A stretch of 64,000 nt of DNA, from the IMG/VR virus record IMGVR_UViG_3300028800_000062, positions 82,743 to 146,742 of that record. The stretch is one strand, 5' to 3'. The DNA is from a virus. A program made the position numbers and the translations under genes. The notes beneath the pieces are model-generated. The model worked only from the letters and a program-made list of their open reading frames with translations. It was not told where the DNA came from and did no database searches. Shown piece by piece: positions 1 through 9,668 of this stretch (its first letter is position 1; every line of letters begins with the position of its first letter).

Positions 1-1
1 G

Positions 2-628
2 CATTGGGGGGTGTCCACATTAGGTACCTCTTGCGGCAGTAACATGGTGGCCAGCCAGTCTAATCATCCGGGTATCTTCCAGATCGTGAGCGGCAGCACT
101 CCAGGTGATGGCTGTTCTTTAACCCTGTCGGACAACACCGAAGGTGCTCTTTATCCTTTCATCAACTTCGGGTCCGCCGCCGGACTGTCCTGGGAAATCC
201 AGGCCATAGTGCAGACTGACGTCAGTGGAGTAGGGAACGCGAAGTACTTGGTGGGTTTCAGTGATAGCCAATCAACCTACCACCCGGCCAGCGGTAATGA
301 CATTGCAATTCGGTATGACCATTCCGGCGGAGGGTGCGTTTCGAATGAAAGCACCACCACTTGGGTTTACGAAGTTAGTGTTGGCGGAACTAAGACGTGC
401 GTGAATAGCGGTGTTGCGATTGCTTCGAACACCTGGTATCACCTGCGCATATACTCCACCGCGCCAGGCACTATTCAGTTTCAGATCAACGGAGCGAACG
501 CTGGCAGCATTGCAACGGCTCCCACGGCTAACATGGCGCCCCAGTTCCTCACCACGAGTACAGGCGGCTCTCAGGAGTCATTGTTTGTGGACTGGTGGGC
601 CATGAAGATTCAAGGGTTGACTCGATGA
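2..628 (+). CDS. Jelly-roll (lectin-like) surface protein, 5' end outside the window
   Basis: The frame is open to the window edge; a GTG at 11 has no clear ribosome site, so this is probably the C-terminal part of a longer protein. The roughly 200 visible residues are rich in beta strands and aromatic pairs and resemble a concanavalin-type jelly roll (NTWYHLRIYS near the middle, then a strand with FQINGA, ending VDWWAMKIQG). Such domains bind or degrade surface sugars in phage tail spikes. The stop overlaps the next start as ATGA, so the two genes are translationally coupled. The fold is inferred from strand pattern only. Confidence 0.6.
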   Translation, partial: HWGVSTLGTSCGSNMVASQSNHPGIFQIVSGSTPGDGCSLTLSDNTEGALYPFINFGSAAGLSWEIQAIVQTDVSGVGNAKYLVGFSDSQSTYHPASGNDIAIRYDHSGGGCVSNESTTTWVYEVSVGGTKTCVNSGVAIASNTWYHLRIYSTAPGTIQFQINGANAGSIATAPTANMAPQFLTTSTGGSQESLFVDWWAMKIQGLTR

Positions 629-3600
629 AGATTCTCGTCCTACTCACGATTTGTGCTTGTTCCGGGTGGGCTGCCATCACCGGTTTTCAGGTGCAGGGTA
701 CCACGTCCACCCAGGTTCTGGTCTCTTATAAAGCGCCGGATGCCAATGCGTGCACGATTCAAGTTAGTCAGAGCGCGAGTCTGACGCCGCTGGCACTCGA
801 TGTGGACCCTGCCACGTTTGCGAATTCCAATCTCGATCTGAGCCGGCCTAGCACCGTGACTAGTGGAATGTCCAGAACGTTGCTGATCGGCCAACGCACG
901 GTGCAATATGCGACCGCTGGGACATACTCAGGTGTCCGGCACTTTTCCCGCGCACTCCAGGCTTATACGCCTTACTTCGGAATGATTACCTGTCCCTCCA
1001 CCGGGGATACGTACAACTTCACGTTTTCCACCGGCAACATTCCGCTGGGCATGTCCTACGGGGATCCGTTACCGGCCGATCCCGCCGATCCGGGAAATCA
1101 ACCCTGGCCGGAGGCGGTGGGAGGCTTGTCCCCGGAATCCTTCATCGACCCTTTTACCGGAACCTATCTCACGCGCCTGGGCCTGCGTTCGAATAACTTC
1201 GGGTATTGGGGCAGCTTTCCATTCGGATCAGCCTTTAATCAGGGTCAGTTTCCATGCGACAGCGCGGGGCCGTGGACCAACCCCTGCGGCACGATCGTGA
1301 CCGGAGGCGCCGGCAGCGTGACCGTACTCAATAGCCAGGCGCCCCTCATCATCCGGCCGCCGCTCGCCGGAGGCAATGCCTTCAATGGAGGGTATGGGTC
1401 CAACAATTACGGCAGCATGTGGACACTCGATCAGTTTGCGGTTTCTCTGACCGGGCTGGGCAGCTCGACCACTTCCGCATTCCGTGTCCTGGATGTCTGT
1501 CTGTCACTTAACGGCGGCGCTTCCTGCGCCAACTCCGCACAGCAGATCACCATGGGCCAGACCAGCAGCGTGCAGAAGGCCGGCCAGTACAACACCACGC
1601 AGTATGGAGTCATTCCCTGGTTGCTTGATACCAAGCCCAGACTGAACGTACAGGAGGCCTCGCCACACTCAGGAGCGGCTACCGTGAGCGGGAATACCGT
1701 CACCTGGGTTTCCGGCAACCTGTTCAGTCTTTATTGGGTGACGGGCGGTAATGGCACGGTCCGGCTATCGACTGTCTCAAGCAGCGACGCCTGCGCCACA
1801 CCTCCCAATACCACCAGTTCGACGGAATACACCATCCTGGGTATGCCCGATGGAAATCACCTGACGGTGTCCGGAACTCCTCCCGCGGGCAGTGTGTACT
1901 GGTGTGCTGACAATTTCGCTGTCATGGTGTGGCGCGATCAGGCGCCCTCCGACGGAAGCAGTATCACGCTCACGGCCGCTTCCATGGCCGCCATCGAGAG
2001 CACTTCTCCCACTTATCCGGATAACGGCGCGGACCACGCCTGCTTCAACAAGCTGGTGCAGGGTGGATACTTCTGCCTCTATGGCGGCCTTTACTGGATC
2101 AATCCTCAGACAGGTGCCTCTGCCTACTACGGTTACATGACGGCCCCGTCCAACAACCAGAGCGGGCAGGCGATCACTAATCCGTGGCATACCATAGGCA
2201 TCATCCCAGCCAGTGAGTCAGCCAACATCGATCAATCGCAGAATGTCCTGACGTTTTACACTACCGCGATCGATCCGACGAGTGCCACCGCACTGGTGAT
2301 TCAAGGGGTATTCAATCCCACGACGATCGCAACTCCGGCGGCGCCTTACGTCAACGGGAGTCAGATTGGCAGCGCCAATGTGATCGGAAGCACGGCCTAT
2401 TCCGTCACCTACAACAACGGTCTGACCTTTTCCAATCTCACGCCGCAGGTCAGTTTGAATCAAGGAATTGTGGCTCAGATGGCCACACTCGACCCGACCT
2501 TCAAGGTCTCCCAGATAGGGTCGCCGTGGAATTGTCAAGCCTACGGGTTCTCAGGATCCCTCTTCTATTTAGGATGCTACACGAGTTATGAAGATGGTCC
2601 TGGTTGGATTCTGGCCTTCTCTCCAGGGGACGGCAATCCAGCGCATGCCGGCCAAGCCGGAGGGCCTCAGATTGTAGGGGCGATCAGCACTTTCAACACG
2701 CCCAGCAATGCGCCGGTTACCCCCGGGTATGTGGGGATGTACGGCCATGGCCTGCACGCTGTGGTGGAAGCCGACAGTGGCTGGGTGCAGGTCAACACGC
2801 ACTTCCTGCAGCCGATCAACACCAGCAACAACACGTTGCCGGCAACCGGGGTGGATTGCTCTACCTACGGCCTGGCCAGCGGAAAGCAATGCACACTGCT
2901 GAACATCAACAGTTATACGCATGCTTCGGTGACCAGCTATGAGCCTTATTATGCATCGCCTTCCACTCCATTCACCGGAGCTCCCGGGGAAACCCGCACA
3001 GCACAGATCGGGGATACTGCCTGCGTGGCAGTCAGTACGTCGGGGAGCTGCAGCTATACCAGCTCTCAGGAATTGCTGACGCTGGTAGCGAAGAACTATC
3101 AGGGAGTGCAGGGCGCCTGGGTCTTTCAGCGCAACGGCTACGGTGTAGAGAAGGCGATCGCTACTGGGCCTATCACCCTCTGGTGGGCCGCGATCGCTGC
3201 GAACATGCCTCCCGGCAGCGCTGCGGCAGGATCTTTCAGTGTCTACTGGAACCCGGTGACGGGTTGCGCCGGCTCGCCCGATCCGCACGGCAATTGTATG
3301 ACGACCGATACCAATGAGACGGCCGGACACGGAGAATGGCGCAATGGCGGTGAAGCGGTGACTACCAACGTGCCGGACTGGTCGGTACCCATTATGGGTT
3401 GGGGCAGTGTATATCAAACCACTCTGGGAAATGTGCCCGGCATCCTCAGCTTGAACCCGACCAACGTGACACCTGATGTGACTCCCGGCATAAACTACGT
3501 GAACGACGAGCCTCCCTTTGCTGGAGTGTATGGTCATCCTTTCGGCTTCGACGCCGGCAGTCACCCGAATGCGCCGGGAAACCTGGCTCCAGCCAACGAG

Positions 3601-4587
3601 CAGATCCGCGCATTCGACAACGTCCCTCTACAGGGCGGCCAGAATGAACCGACCTGGGTGAGTATTTCCGGGCAACTCTATACCGCGGCGCCGGCATCCA
3701 ATCTGGACGCTGACGATCCTTTTGGTTACGGATCCATTATAGCCATGAACCGTAAATTGTATGCCCAGGGAGCCAGCTGTGGACCCCATCCGCTGACGGA
3801 TATAAGCGGACCGGCATCGAGTATTTCGACCTCTACTGCCAGCTCCTACACTTATTGCTTCGCGCGCACCGCGGGCGAATGTTATTCCGGTAGTTCGGTG
3901 GGTCAAGTCTATGTGAACTGCCCGGGAGTGACAGCAGTTACCTGTCAAGGTTCTGGGATTCACGGCGGGGCGCCCTTCGGGGCCGGTGCGGATATTTGCC
4001 TGGGCAATATCAACAATACGGCCAATGCGGTCCGTCAGTTCACATTGGACCGGACGGACATGGCCGGATTGCGCAGCCGCACCGTGGTTGCCGCCACGGC
4101 GCGCACCCGCATGGTGTACGGGTTCGAGAACAATGAGTTAGTGCCGGACAACTCCTGGCTGTTGTACCGCTCGGATTGGCTGGACTTTCAGCGCGCGGAG
4201 ATGTGGGCGGCTAAGCTGCCGCCGTATCCGCCTGTCGATTCGGTGACGCGCAATACCTTCGTGCCTGTGACGGTCAGCCTGAGACCGGCTGCCGGCCTGC
4301 AGGTCAACAACGCCATCGTCGAGTTTGGGTATCAGGAATATGGGAATACGCTGCTCAACTGTACTACGCGTAACGATATCTGCGTGTCCGCATCGAACGT
4401 CAGGATTTCCGGTACGCAACCGTTTTCCTTCATCTCTGAAAACCCGGCCGGGTTGGCCTGCGCCACCGGCTGCACTCTCGTGATTCCGGCCCTTTCGCAG
4501 AGAGTCCTGTATTACCGGGTCGTGTATCGTAGTCTAACTAACAGTGTGTTGTACACGGGTCCACTGACGTCAGTGGTGGTTCCGTAA
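625..4587 (+). CDS. Very large secreted beta-rich protein, candidate tail spike or adhesin (1320 aa)
   Basis: The start chosen is the ATG at 625, overlapping the previous stop as ATGA; an in-frame ATG at 595 would precede the signal peptide. Residues 1-17 are a Sec signal (MKILVLLTICACSGWA), followed by a fibronectin type III-like stretch (about 20-130) and then about 1100 residues of Gly/Ser/Asn/Thr-rich beta sequence with many cysteines. No catalytic motif is recognised. Its position between a jelly-roll protein and a tail fibre suggests host-surface recognition. A cleavable signal is unexpected for a virion protein. Confidence 0.75.
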   Translation: MKILVLLTICACSGWAAITGFQVQGTTSTQVLVSYKAPDANACTIQVSQSASLTPLALDVDPATFANSNLDLSRPSTVTSGMSRTLLIGQRTVQYATAGTYSGVRHFSRALQAYTPYFGMITCPSTGDTYNFTFSTGNIPLGMSYGDPLPADPADPGNQPWPEAVGGLSPESFIDPFTGTYLTRLGLRSNNFGYWGSFPFGSAFNQGQFPCDSAGPWTNPCGTIVTGGAGSVTVLNSQAPLIIRPPLAGGNAFNGGYGSNNYGSMWTLDQFAVSLTGLGSSTTSAFRVLDVCLSLNGGASCANSAQQITMGQTSSVQKAGQYNTTQYGVIPWLLDTKPRLNVQEASPHSGAATVSGNTVTWVSGNLFSLYWVTGGNGTVRLSTVSSSDACATPPNTTSSTEYTILGMPDGNHLTVSGTPPAGSVYWCADNFAVMVWRDQAPSDGSSITLTAASMAAIESTSPTYPDNGADHACFNKLVQGGYFCLYGGLYWINPQTGASAYYGYMTAPSNNQSGQAITNPWHTIGIIPASESANIDQSQNVLTFYTTAIDPTSATALVIQGVFNPTTIATPAAPYVNGSQIGSANVIGSTAYSVTYNNGLTFSNLTPQVSLNQGIVAQMATLDPTFKVSQIGSPWNCQAYGFSGSLFYLGCYTSYEDGPGWILAFSPGDGNPAHAGQAGGPQIVGAISTFNTPSNAPVTPGYVGMYGHGLHAVVEADSGWVQVNTHFLQPINTSNNTLPATGVDCSTYGLASGKQCTLLNINSYTHASVTSYEPYYASPSTPFTGAPGETRTAQIGDTACVAVSTSGSCSYTSSQELLTLVAKNYQGVQGAWVFQRNGYGVEKAIATGPITLWWAAIAANMPPGSAAAGSFSVYWNPVTGCAGSPDPHGNCMTTDTNETAGHGEWRNGGEAVTTNVPDWSVPIMGWGSVYQTTLGNVPGILSLNPTNVTPDVTPGINYVNDEPPFAGVYGHPFGFDAGSHPNAPGNLAPANEQIRAFDNVPLQGGQNEPTWVSISGQLYTAAPASNLDADDPFGYGSIIAMNRKLYAQGASCGPHPLTDISGPASSISTSTASSYTYCFARTAGECYSGSSVGQVYVNCPGVTAVTCQGSGIHGGAPFGAGADICLGNINNTANAVRQFTLDRTDMAGLRSRTVVAATARTRMVYGFENNELVPDNSWLLYRSDWLDFQRAEMWAAKLPPYPPVDSVTRNTFVPVTVSLRPAAGLQVNNAIVEFGYQEYGNTLLNCTTRNDICVSASNVRISGTQPFSFISENPAGLACATGCTLVIPALSQRVLYYRVVYRSLTNSVLYTGPLTSVVVP
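4534..4550 (+). promoter_or_regulatory. Copy of the shared CTAACTAACAGTGTGTT motif upstream of the tail-fibre gene
   Basis: The 17 bases are identical to the copy at 52726-52742 and differ at one base from 32433-32449. The site lies at the 3' end of the 1320-aa gene, 53 bases before the fibre start at 4604, on the same strand. Good sigma70 boxes are not visible around this copy, so it may be an operator or activator site rather than a promoter core. It codes L-T-N-S-V in frame, as does the 52726 copy, so a coding explanation cannot be excluded. Confidence 0.5.
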
Positions 4588-4603
4588 TAGGACTGAGATC
4601 TCT

Positions 4604-6307
4604 ATGATTACCAAAAGGTTGATTGCTTTCGTGCTGCTGGCTGGCGGGTTGTTCGGCCAACAGCCGATCAAGAGAAACATGATCTGCGTGGCGGCCAGCG
4701 GGTCGGGCACTGCTTATGCCTGTAACATCGCATCGGCTCCTTCTGCGTATACCCTGAGTGAACGTTATCTGTTCAAAGCGGATGTGGCCAACACCGGCGC
4801 TGCGACTATTTCCTTCAACGGTATTGGCGCAGTACCGATCGTGAAGCTGGTGGGTGGGGTCGCCACCAATCTGGCCGCCGGGGATATCCAACTCGGCGAA
4901 TGGGTTAGTGTGATCTATGACAACACCGGCAGTCCGGTAATGCAGAAGCAGTCCATTCCGCAGGTTGTCGCGGACTGGAATGCCGCTTCCGGGCTGGCGC
5001 AAATCCTCAACAAGCCTACTATCCCAACCGGCGCTCCCAGCACCTGGCCCAGCTTCGCTGGTGTGGCAACATCCGGTAGCTACTCCGACTTGTCGAACAA
5101 GCCGACTGTGCCTGCAGCAGCGAGCACCACACCTGTAATGAATGGAACCGCAGCGATTGGATCCGCGGCAACCTACGCGAAAGCCGATCACGTTCACCCT
5201 ACTGATACTTCCAGGCAGGCCACCATCACCGGAGCTCCCGGGACCTGGCCTAGTGCCTTTGCACCGGTTGCTCCCACGGTATCGACGCTGGGCGGAATCA
5301 ACGCAAAGGATTGTTCCGTAGGTGGCCAGGTCATGCAGAAAGTCAACACGGATGGCAGTGTGACCTGTGTCAACCAAACTGGCGGAGGAATGGCCGACCC
5401 TGGTTCAAACGGCCTGTTGAAGCGCACGGGCATCAACACTACAGCAGTCGCTATAGACGGACTGGGTGGCGATTACGTGTCGGCCGCCTCGGTCAATAAC
5501 GGCACTTTGCCCATGAGCATTCTGAGCCTGCTGGTGGCCAATGGCATCACTGCCACCGGTAACATTTACGCCAACAGCACCAGTCTCGTAGCAGGTTGTG
5601 TGGTGCTCTCCGATTCCAACGCGGTGCACGATATGGGACTGTGCGCCCCGAGTTCCGGATATTCAGGTTTCCTGAATCTTCCCACCGCCGCCGGCACTCT
5701 CAATCAGTTTCTGCTCAGTGACGGGAACGGGGGGCTCGTGTTCTCAGGCACGGCTCCGGCGGGAGCTGTAGTAGGTACCACGGACGCCCAGAACCTGAGC
5801 AATAAGGTCATCGATGGAGTGTCTGCGACCACGATGGCGTTCATGGATGCGACGTCTTCCATCCAGACCCAGTTGAATACCAAGTTCGCTACGGCGAATG
5901 CCGCCGCGGCTGCCACTCTAGGAGTTCCGATACCGCTAGGCTGTTCGGGATCGTCCACCGCTAATACAACCGGGGGTGTCACTTACCTCTGGCCCTCCGG
6001 AGGTACTTATAGCTGTGCTAGCGGCACAGCGCCTGTAGGCATCATGGGTATCCCGATGCCCTACAACTGCACAGTCAAGTCGATGTATGTCAAAGTCAGC
6101 GCAGCCCCTGCCACAGGCAGCGATGCGGTAACGTTGTACCACAACGGCACAGCGAGCGCAGTGACTTGTTCTATAGGCCCGGGTCTCTCTTGTAATGACA
6201 CGGCGCACAGCAGCGTGTTTTCCGCAGGTGACACTCTGGCGGTCGGTGTGGCTGTGCAGGCGTCGGATGCCATTGCAAATATCCGAGTTGGGGTTTCCTG
6301 CCAATGA
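4604..6307 (+). CDS. Phage tail fibre protein with N-terminal signal-like segment (567 aa)
   Basis: Residues 1-19 are a hydrophobic signal-like segment ending GLFGQ. Residues 60-115 carry the common fibre motif (TGAATISFNGIGAVPIVK, then AAGDI); residues 190-210 carry KADHVHPTDTSRQ, typical of phage tail-fibre repeats. The C-terminal 120 residues are a beta-rich head (LYHNGTASAVTCSIG). The role is host recognition. The stop overlaps the next start as ATGA. The shared regulatory motif lies 53 bases upstream of the start. Confidence 0.8.
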   Translation: MITKRLIAFVLLAGGLFGQQPIKRNMICVAASGSGTAYACNIASAPSAYTLSERYLFKADVANTGAATISFNGIGAVPIVKLVGGVATNLAAGDIQLGEWVSVIYDNTGSPVMQKQSIPQVVADWNAASGLAQILNKPTIPTGAPSTWPSFAGVATSGSYSDLSNKPTVPAAASTTPVMNGTAAIGSAATYAKADHVHPTDTSRQATITGAPGTWPSAFAPVAPTVSTLGGINAKDCSVGGQVMQKVNTDGSVTCVNQTGGGMADPGSNGLLKRTGINTTAVAIDGLGGDYVSAASVNNGTLPMSILSLLVANGITATGNIYANSTSLVAGCVVLSDSNAVHDMGLCAPSSGYSGFLNLPTAAGTLNQFLLSDGNGGLVFSGTAPAGAVVGTTDAQNLSNKVIDGVSATTMAFMDATSSIQTQLNTKFATANAAAAATLGVPIPLGCSGSSTANTTGGVTYLWPSGGTYSCASGTAPVGIMGIPMPYNCTVKSMYVKVSAAPATGSDAVTLYHNGTASAVTCSIGPGLSCNDTAHSSVFSAGDTLAVGVAVQASDAIANIRVGVSCQ

Positions 6308-7935
6308 GACGTCTCCTGTGGTTAGTCTTGCTGGTCGCGCCAGTCTTCGCGCAGACTTGCAATATTCTGACACCGAGCAACTGTAAGGACACTGGTTCGC
6401 CGGTTGGTTTTACCGGCAACCAGGCCTGCTCGGCGACGGACTTACTGCCTGGCGGAGCTTGCCAGAACGGCCTGTATGCCCAGTCTCCCACACTGAAGTC
6501 CTTCGTGACCGGTTTGTCTACTTCTTTGCCGGCATTGACGAGTTGGGCCGCGGCACAGCCGGCCAAGCCGCCAATCTATTTCTCAGGCGAACTGGTGCCG
6601 CTGTCCATGAATTACGTCAACCTGGATTCGCACTCCTGCGGAGGTTCCGGGGTGACCAAGTCCCTCAGTCCCTGCCCCTGGAACAATTACCTGAATGCCA
6701 ACGCCTGGACGGATAAGCTGGTCAACGCACCACCATCCGGTGTGGGCTTGAACTCGCTGGATATCAATATCTGGACCAGCCCTCTGTTTACCTCGTCAAC
6801 CTACGCGGCCGCCTGCACGAGTTATATCGCTGCAGGTGGCGGCAACATCTGTTCTTCGATCGTGGCCAGCGTGACGGCCAACAGTCCGCAGGGTGCCTGT
6901 ACGCAATGCACCGCCTCCAATATCGCCTGGTGGGCGCGCGGACTGACCACCTACCAGAATGCGATCGCGCATATCAAGGCTAAGGCAGGTGTGCGGCTCC
7001 GGCTGGCACCAATGATCAATGGCGATACGCTGCTGGCCTGCAACATGAATCAGGGAGTTGGCAACTGGACCGCTCAACAGTTGCAGGATTGTATGATTCC
7101 CGCCGAAATCGCCATGGCAGCCTTGTGGAGTGTGGATGATCTTTCCATCTGGCACGAACCTTGTGGCGTGGCCAAGCTGGTAATGAACGGCGGGACAGGT
7201 GGTTGTGTGCCGGCTGTTAGCGACCTGCACGCTATGATCACGATGGCTATCCCGCTACTGAATGCCGCTTCCATCAACCCCAATATTCAGTTGGGTGCAG
7301 GTGTGACCGCGGGTGATATCGGAGGCATTCCGTATAATGCCAGCAATTCCGGCAACTACTGGTCGGACTGGTTCACGATCCCTGGATTGAACTTCCAAGG
7401 TATCGACGCTTATCCTATTTCTAGTCAGCCGAGCAGCAACTACTTCACTTATACGATCAACGTCTTCACCATGATGACCCAGGACGCAATCGCGCATGGC
7501 AAGAAAGTATGGGACAGCGAGTCGGCGCCGCCGAGATGGGAAACCACAAATGCGTCGATCGGTGCCGGTGAAAGCTCCGCTTACCTGGGGTGCGGCGATC
7601 AGGAGTGGTATAACGACGGAACCGGGCCGGCCTGGCTGCTCGCCTATACGTCTTATGGGCGGGCCGTAGGGCTAACCGGCTTCAGTCTGTTCGGTACGGA
7701 GATGTGGCTCGTCCAATCGACGGATCCAAACAATAACCACTGCAGTTCGAGCGGGGATGGAACTCCGGGGCAATTCGACCAGTGGGCTCTCAATGCAGCG
7801 ATCACCAATGCTCCGCTCTCCCCTTTGGGAACAGTGATGGGTCAAATCACATCGGATAATTCCACGGATACGGTGCCGGGAGTCTCTTTGACAGGTAGGG
7901 CACGGCTGACCGGCCGCGCGAGATTAGGACGGTAA
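6304..7935 (+). CDS. Secreted TIM-barrel glycoside hydrolase-like protein, candidate depolymerase (543 aa)
   Basis: Residues 1-17 are a Sec signal (MRRLLWLVLLVAPVFAQ). The body has the alternating pattern of a TIM barrel. LSIWHEPCG puts Glu285 where clan GH-A enzymes keep the acid/base glutamate, GIDAYPIS follows, and VWDSESAPP puts Glu406 where the nucleophile would be. The likely role is cleavage of host capsule or exopolysaccharide; the exact family is not recognised. The C-terminus has a short Arg-rich repeat (TGRARLTGRARLGR). It is coupled by ATGA to the tail fibre upstream. Confidence 0.6.
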   Translation: MRRLLWLVLLVAPVFAQTCNILTPSNCKDTGSPVGFTGNQACSATDLLPGGACQNGLYAQSPTLKSFVTGLSTSLPALTSWAAAQPAKPPIYFSGELVPLSMNYVNLDSHSCGGSGVTKSLSPCPWNNYLNANAWTDKLVNAPPSGVGLNSLDINIWTSPLFTSSTYAAACTSYIAAGGGNICSSIVASVTANSPQGACTQCTASNIAWWARGLTTYQNAIAHIKAKAGVRLRLAPMINGDTLLACNMNQGVGNWTAQQLQDCMIPAEIAMAALWSVDDLSIWHEPCGVAKLVMNGGTGGCVPAVSDLHAMITMAIPLLNAASINPNIQLGAGVTAGDIGGIPYNASNSGNYWSDWFTIPGLNFQGIDAYPISSQPSSNYFTYTINVFTMMTQDAIAHGKKVWDSESAPPRWETTNASIGAGESSAYLGCGDQEWYNDGTGPAWLLAYTSYGRAVGLTGFSLFGTEMWLVQSTDPNNNHCSSSGDGTPGQFDQWALNAAITNAPLSPLGTVMGQITSDNSTDTVPGVSLTGRARLTGRARLGR

Positions 7936-7947
7936 GCGAGGATCCCT

Positions 7948-8193
7948 ATGTTTCAGTCTTTTAGCGATGTACAAACGGCTGTGGATGCACTGACTGCGCG
8001 GGTCAATGCTCTCGATGGGCAGAATCTCCCGAATCCGTCCACAGCCGCCATCAATGTGTTGCAGGCTAATGTTGCCGGCGCTCAGGAGACCATCAATCAG
8101 CTGGTGCTCACCCTGGATTCCCAATTACAGGACCTGCAGACCACAGTCAATAACCTGCAACTGGCGGTGAACCGGCTCAACGGCATATCATGA
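7948..8193 (+). CDS. Small coiled-coil protein (81 aa)
   Basis: The 81 residues are almost wholly heptad-patterned (LQDLQTTVNNLQLAVNRL near the C-terminus), so a trimeric or dimeric coiled coil is likely. It sits at the end of the plus-strand fibre operon and its stop overlaps the next start as ATGA. It could be a fibre linker or chaperone; no family is recognised. Confidence 0.6.
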   Translation: MFQSFSDVQTAVDALTARVNALDGQNLPNPSTAAINVLQANVAGAQETINQLVLTLDSQLQDLQTTVNNLQLAVNRLNGIS

Positions 8194-8369
8194 TTCTGAA
8201 TCTGACTGAATCGGAGATCGAGGTGTTGTGGTGGGCGGTTGGAAACAGCCGCCGCGTCCTGCATCCGGATCCGGCCACTAATGTGACCTGTCAATGTTCT
8301 TGTTGTACGGCTTTTCGCAGAGTGGATGAGCGCTTCCGGGACGTGGTCGCCAACCGGCACCGCGTCTAA
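8190..8369 (+). CDS. Small Cys-rich protein (59 aa)
   Basis: The start ATG overlaps the previous stop (ATGA) and the stop at 8367-8369 overlaps by four bases the stop of the convergent minus-strand gene. The product has a WW pair and a CQCSCC cluster. Position, coupling and tight fit between genes support it; the function is unknown. Confidence 0.55.
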   Translation: MILNLTESEIEVLWWAVGNSRRVLHPDPATNVTCQCSCCTAFRRVDERFRDVVANRHRV

Positions 8370-9085
8370 CGGAAGGCTCCCGCGGCGGCGGCGCCGGTGA
8401 GCATGCCGGCCGCGGTCGGGGCAATGGCGCCGGTGATGGATAACGGGATCCGAAGCCAGTTGGGAAGAGGCTTGGTAGCGATCGCCAGGTTCGTCATCAT
8501 GTGTTCCGTAGCCTGGCTGGCCTTGGCGCTGGCATCCGTGGTAATGGCCACGTTGTGACCGATGTCCTTCCAGGTGACTAGCATACTTGGCAGTGCGCGC
8601 TGAAAGTCCCGGCTGGATTCGGCCAGCTCGCCGGCGGTGACTTTTGAGGCCGCCACCAGTCCCAGCAGCTGCGGATGCAGATCCTTGATGGTCTTATCCG
8701 TATCAAGCACCGTCTGATCCAGGTGCGCGGTGATCGCTCCGGCGTTCTGGAGTACCGGCTGCAGATCGGTGCGCAGCCCATGCACTTCGCCTACCGCAGT
8801 ATCCACACGTTCGAGACCTTCCTGAATACTGACATGCGCGGTATCCACACCGTGGCGGATCTCAGTCTGGGACGCGAAACGCAGATCCGTGAGCTGCCCG
8901 TGCACTTCCTTCAGTAATTCTCCGCGTGTACGATCGAGCTGTGCATTGATCAAGGACCGGGTCTTGTCCGATTCCCTCTGGGCCACGCCGAACTGAGCTT
9001 TGACCAGCGCGCGGGCGTCCAGGAGCAGCAGGCACAGACAGATGGTAACGGCGACAGCGCAGCCGGCGTAGATGTATTTACCCAT
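8366..9085 (-). CDS. Membrane-anchored coiled-coil protein (239 aa)
   Basis: One N-terminal membrane segment (residues 5-24, with CAVAVTICLCLLLLDA) is followed by about 150 residues of coiled coil and a C-terminal Gly/Ala-rich hydrophobic stretch (200-235). It is the last gene of the long minus-strand tail operon. The architecture recalls methyl-accepting-like or structural anchor proteins, but no family is recognised. It overlaps its upstream neighbour by eight bases. Confidence 0.6.
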   Translation of the reverse strand: MGKYIYAGCAVAVTICLCLLLLDARALVKAQFGVAQRESDKTRSLINAQLDRTRGELLKEVHGQLTDLRFASQTEIRHGVDTAHVSIQEGLERVDTAVGEVHGLRTDLQPVLQNAGAITAHLDQTVLDTDKTIKDLHPQLLGLVAASKVTAGELAESSRDFQRALPSMLVTWKDIGHNVAITTDASAKASQATEHMMTNLAIATKPLPNWLRIPLSITGAIAPTAAGMLTGAAAAGAFR

Positions 9086-9668
9086 GGAGAAAAGCTCCTT
9101 CTTTGCCTAGATATTGGCGAGCGTTCAGCAGGCTGCGCGACATTTCCTGCGCGGCGGCCTGGCGCATCGTCCAGGCGGGCTCGCTATCCACGTAATCGCC
9201 TCCGGTCTGCAGCCTGGTCATGTTCCGGCCGGCGTCGGCGGCATACTGCATCGCTTTGCCAACAGAGGCCTGCAACATCGGATCGAGAACAAAGCCTCCC
9301 ACCAGGCCTCCCAGGCCGCCTCCTAAAGCCGTGCCGATGGCCATACCGAGGAAGGGCGTGGCGCCGGCAGCAAATGCGGACAGTTTGTGGCGATGGGGTG
9401 CTTGTGCCGCGCTGAATAGCGCGATCGGTAAACCGAAAGTGAGATAACCGCCCAGCAGGGAACCGCCCGCTAATTTGCCAGCGTCGTTCAGGTGCGGTCC
9501 AGCTTCCTTGATACCTGCCCAAGCCGTGGCTCCGCGCTTTCCCCGCTCGGCAAACATGGCGGGGATGATTCCCTGCCGGGAAACCAGGTTTCCCCAGTTG
9601 CCGGGCCACAGCATCCGGGCCATGTCATCGACTTGCCCGCCTACTATCGGAACTCCGAATATGTTCAT
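9078..9668 (-). CDS. Glycine-zipper membrane-active protein (196 aa)
   Basis: The middle (residues 85-135) is a run of Gly/Ala-zipper helices (GMAIGTALGGGLGGLVGGFV) of the kind found in membrane-inserting virion or holin-like proteins. The C-terminal third is helical and charged. The start ATG at 9668 abuts the end of the nuclease gene. It may be an ejected virion protein; this is inference from composition only. Confidence 0.5.
   Translation of the reverse strand: MNIFGVPIVGGQVDDMARMLWPGNWGNLVSRQGIIPAMFAERGKRGATAWAGIKEAGPHLNDAGKLAGGSLLGGYLTFGLPIALFSAAQAPHRHKLSAFAAGATPFLGMAIGTALGGGLGGLVGGFVLDPMLQASVGKAMQYAADAGRNMTRLQTGGDYVDSEPAWTMRQAAAQEMSRSLLNARQYLGKEGAFLHG

Noticed and set aside
2569-3564. 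Long reverse-strand frames opposite the 1320-aa gene and other tail genes
   Set aside because: They are shadows of GC-rich coding sequence: no ribosome sites, atypical His/Arg-rich composition, and complete overlap with well-supported genes.
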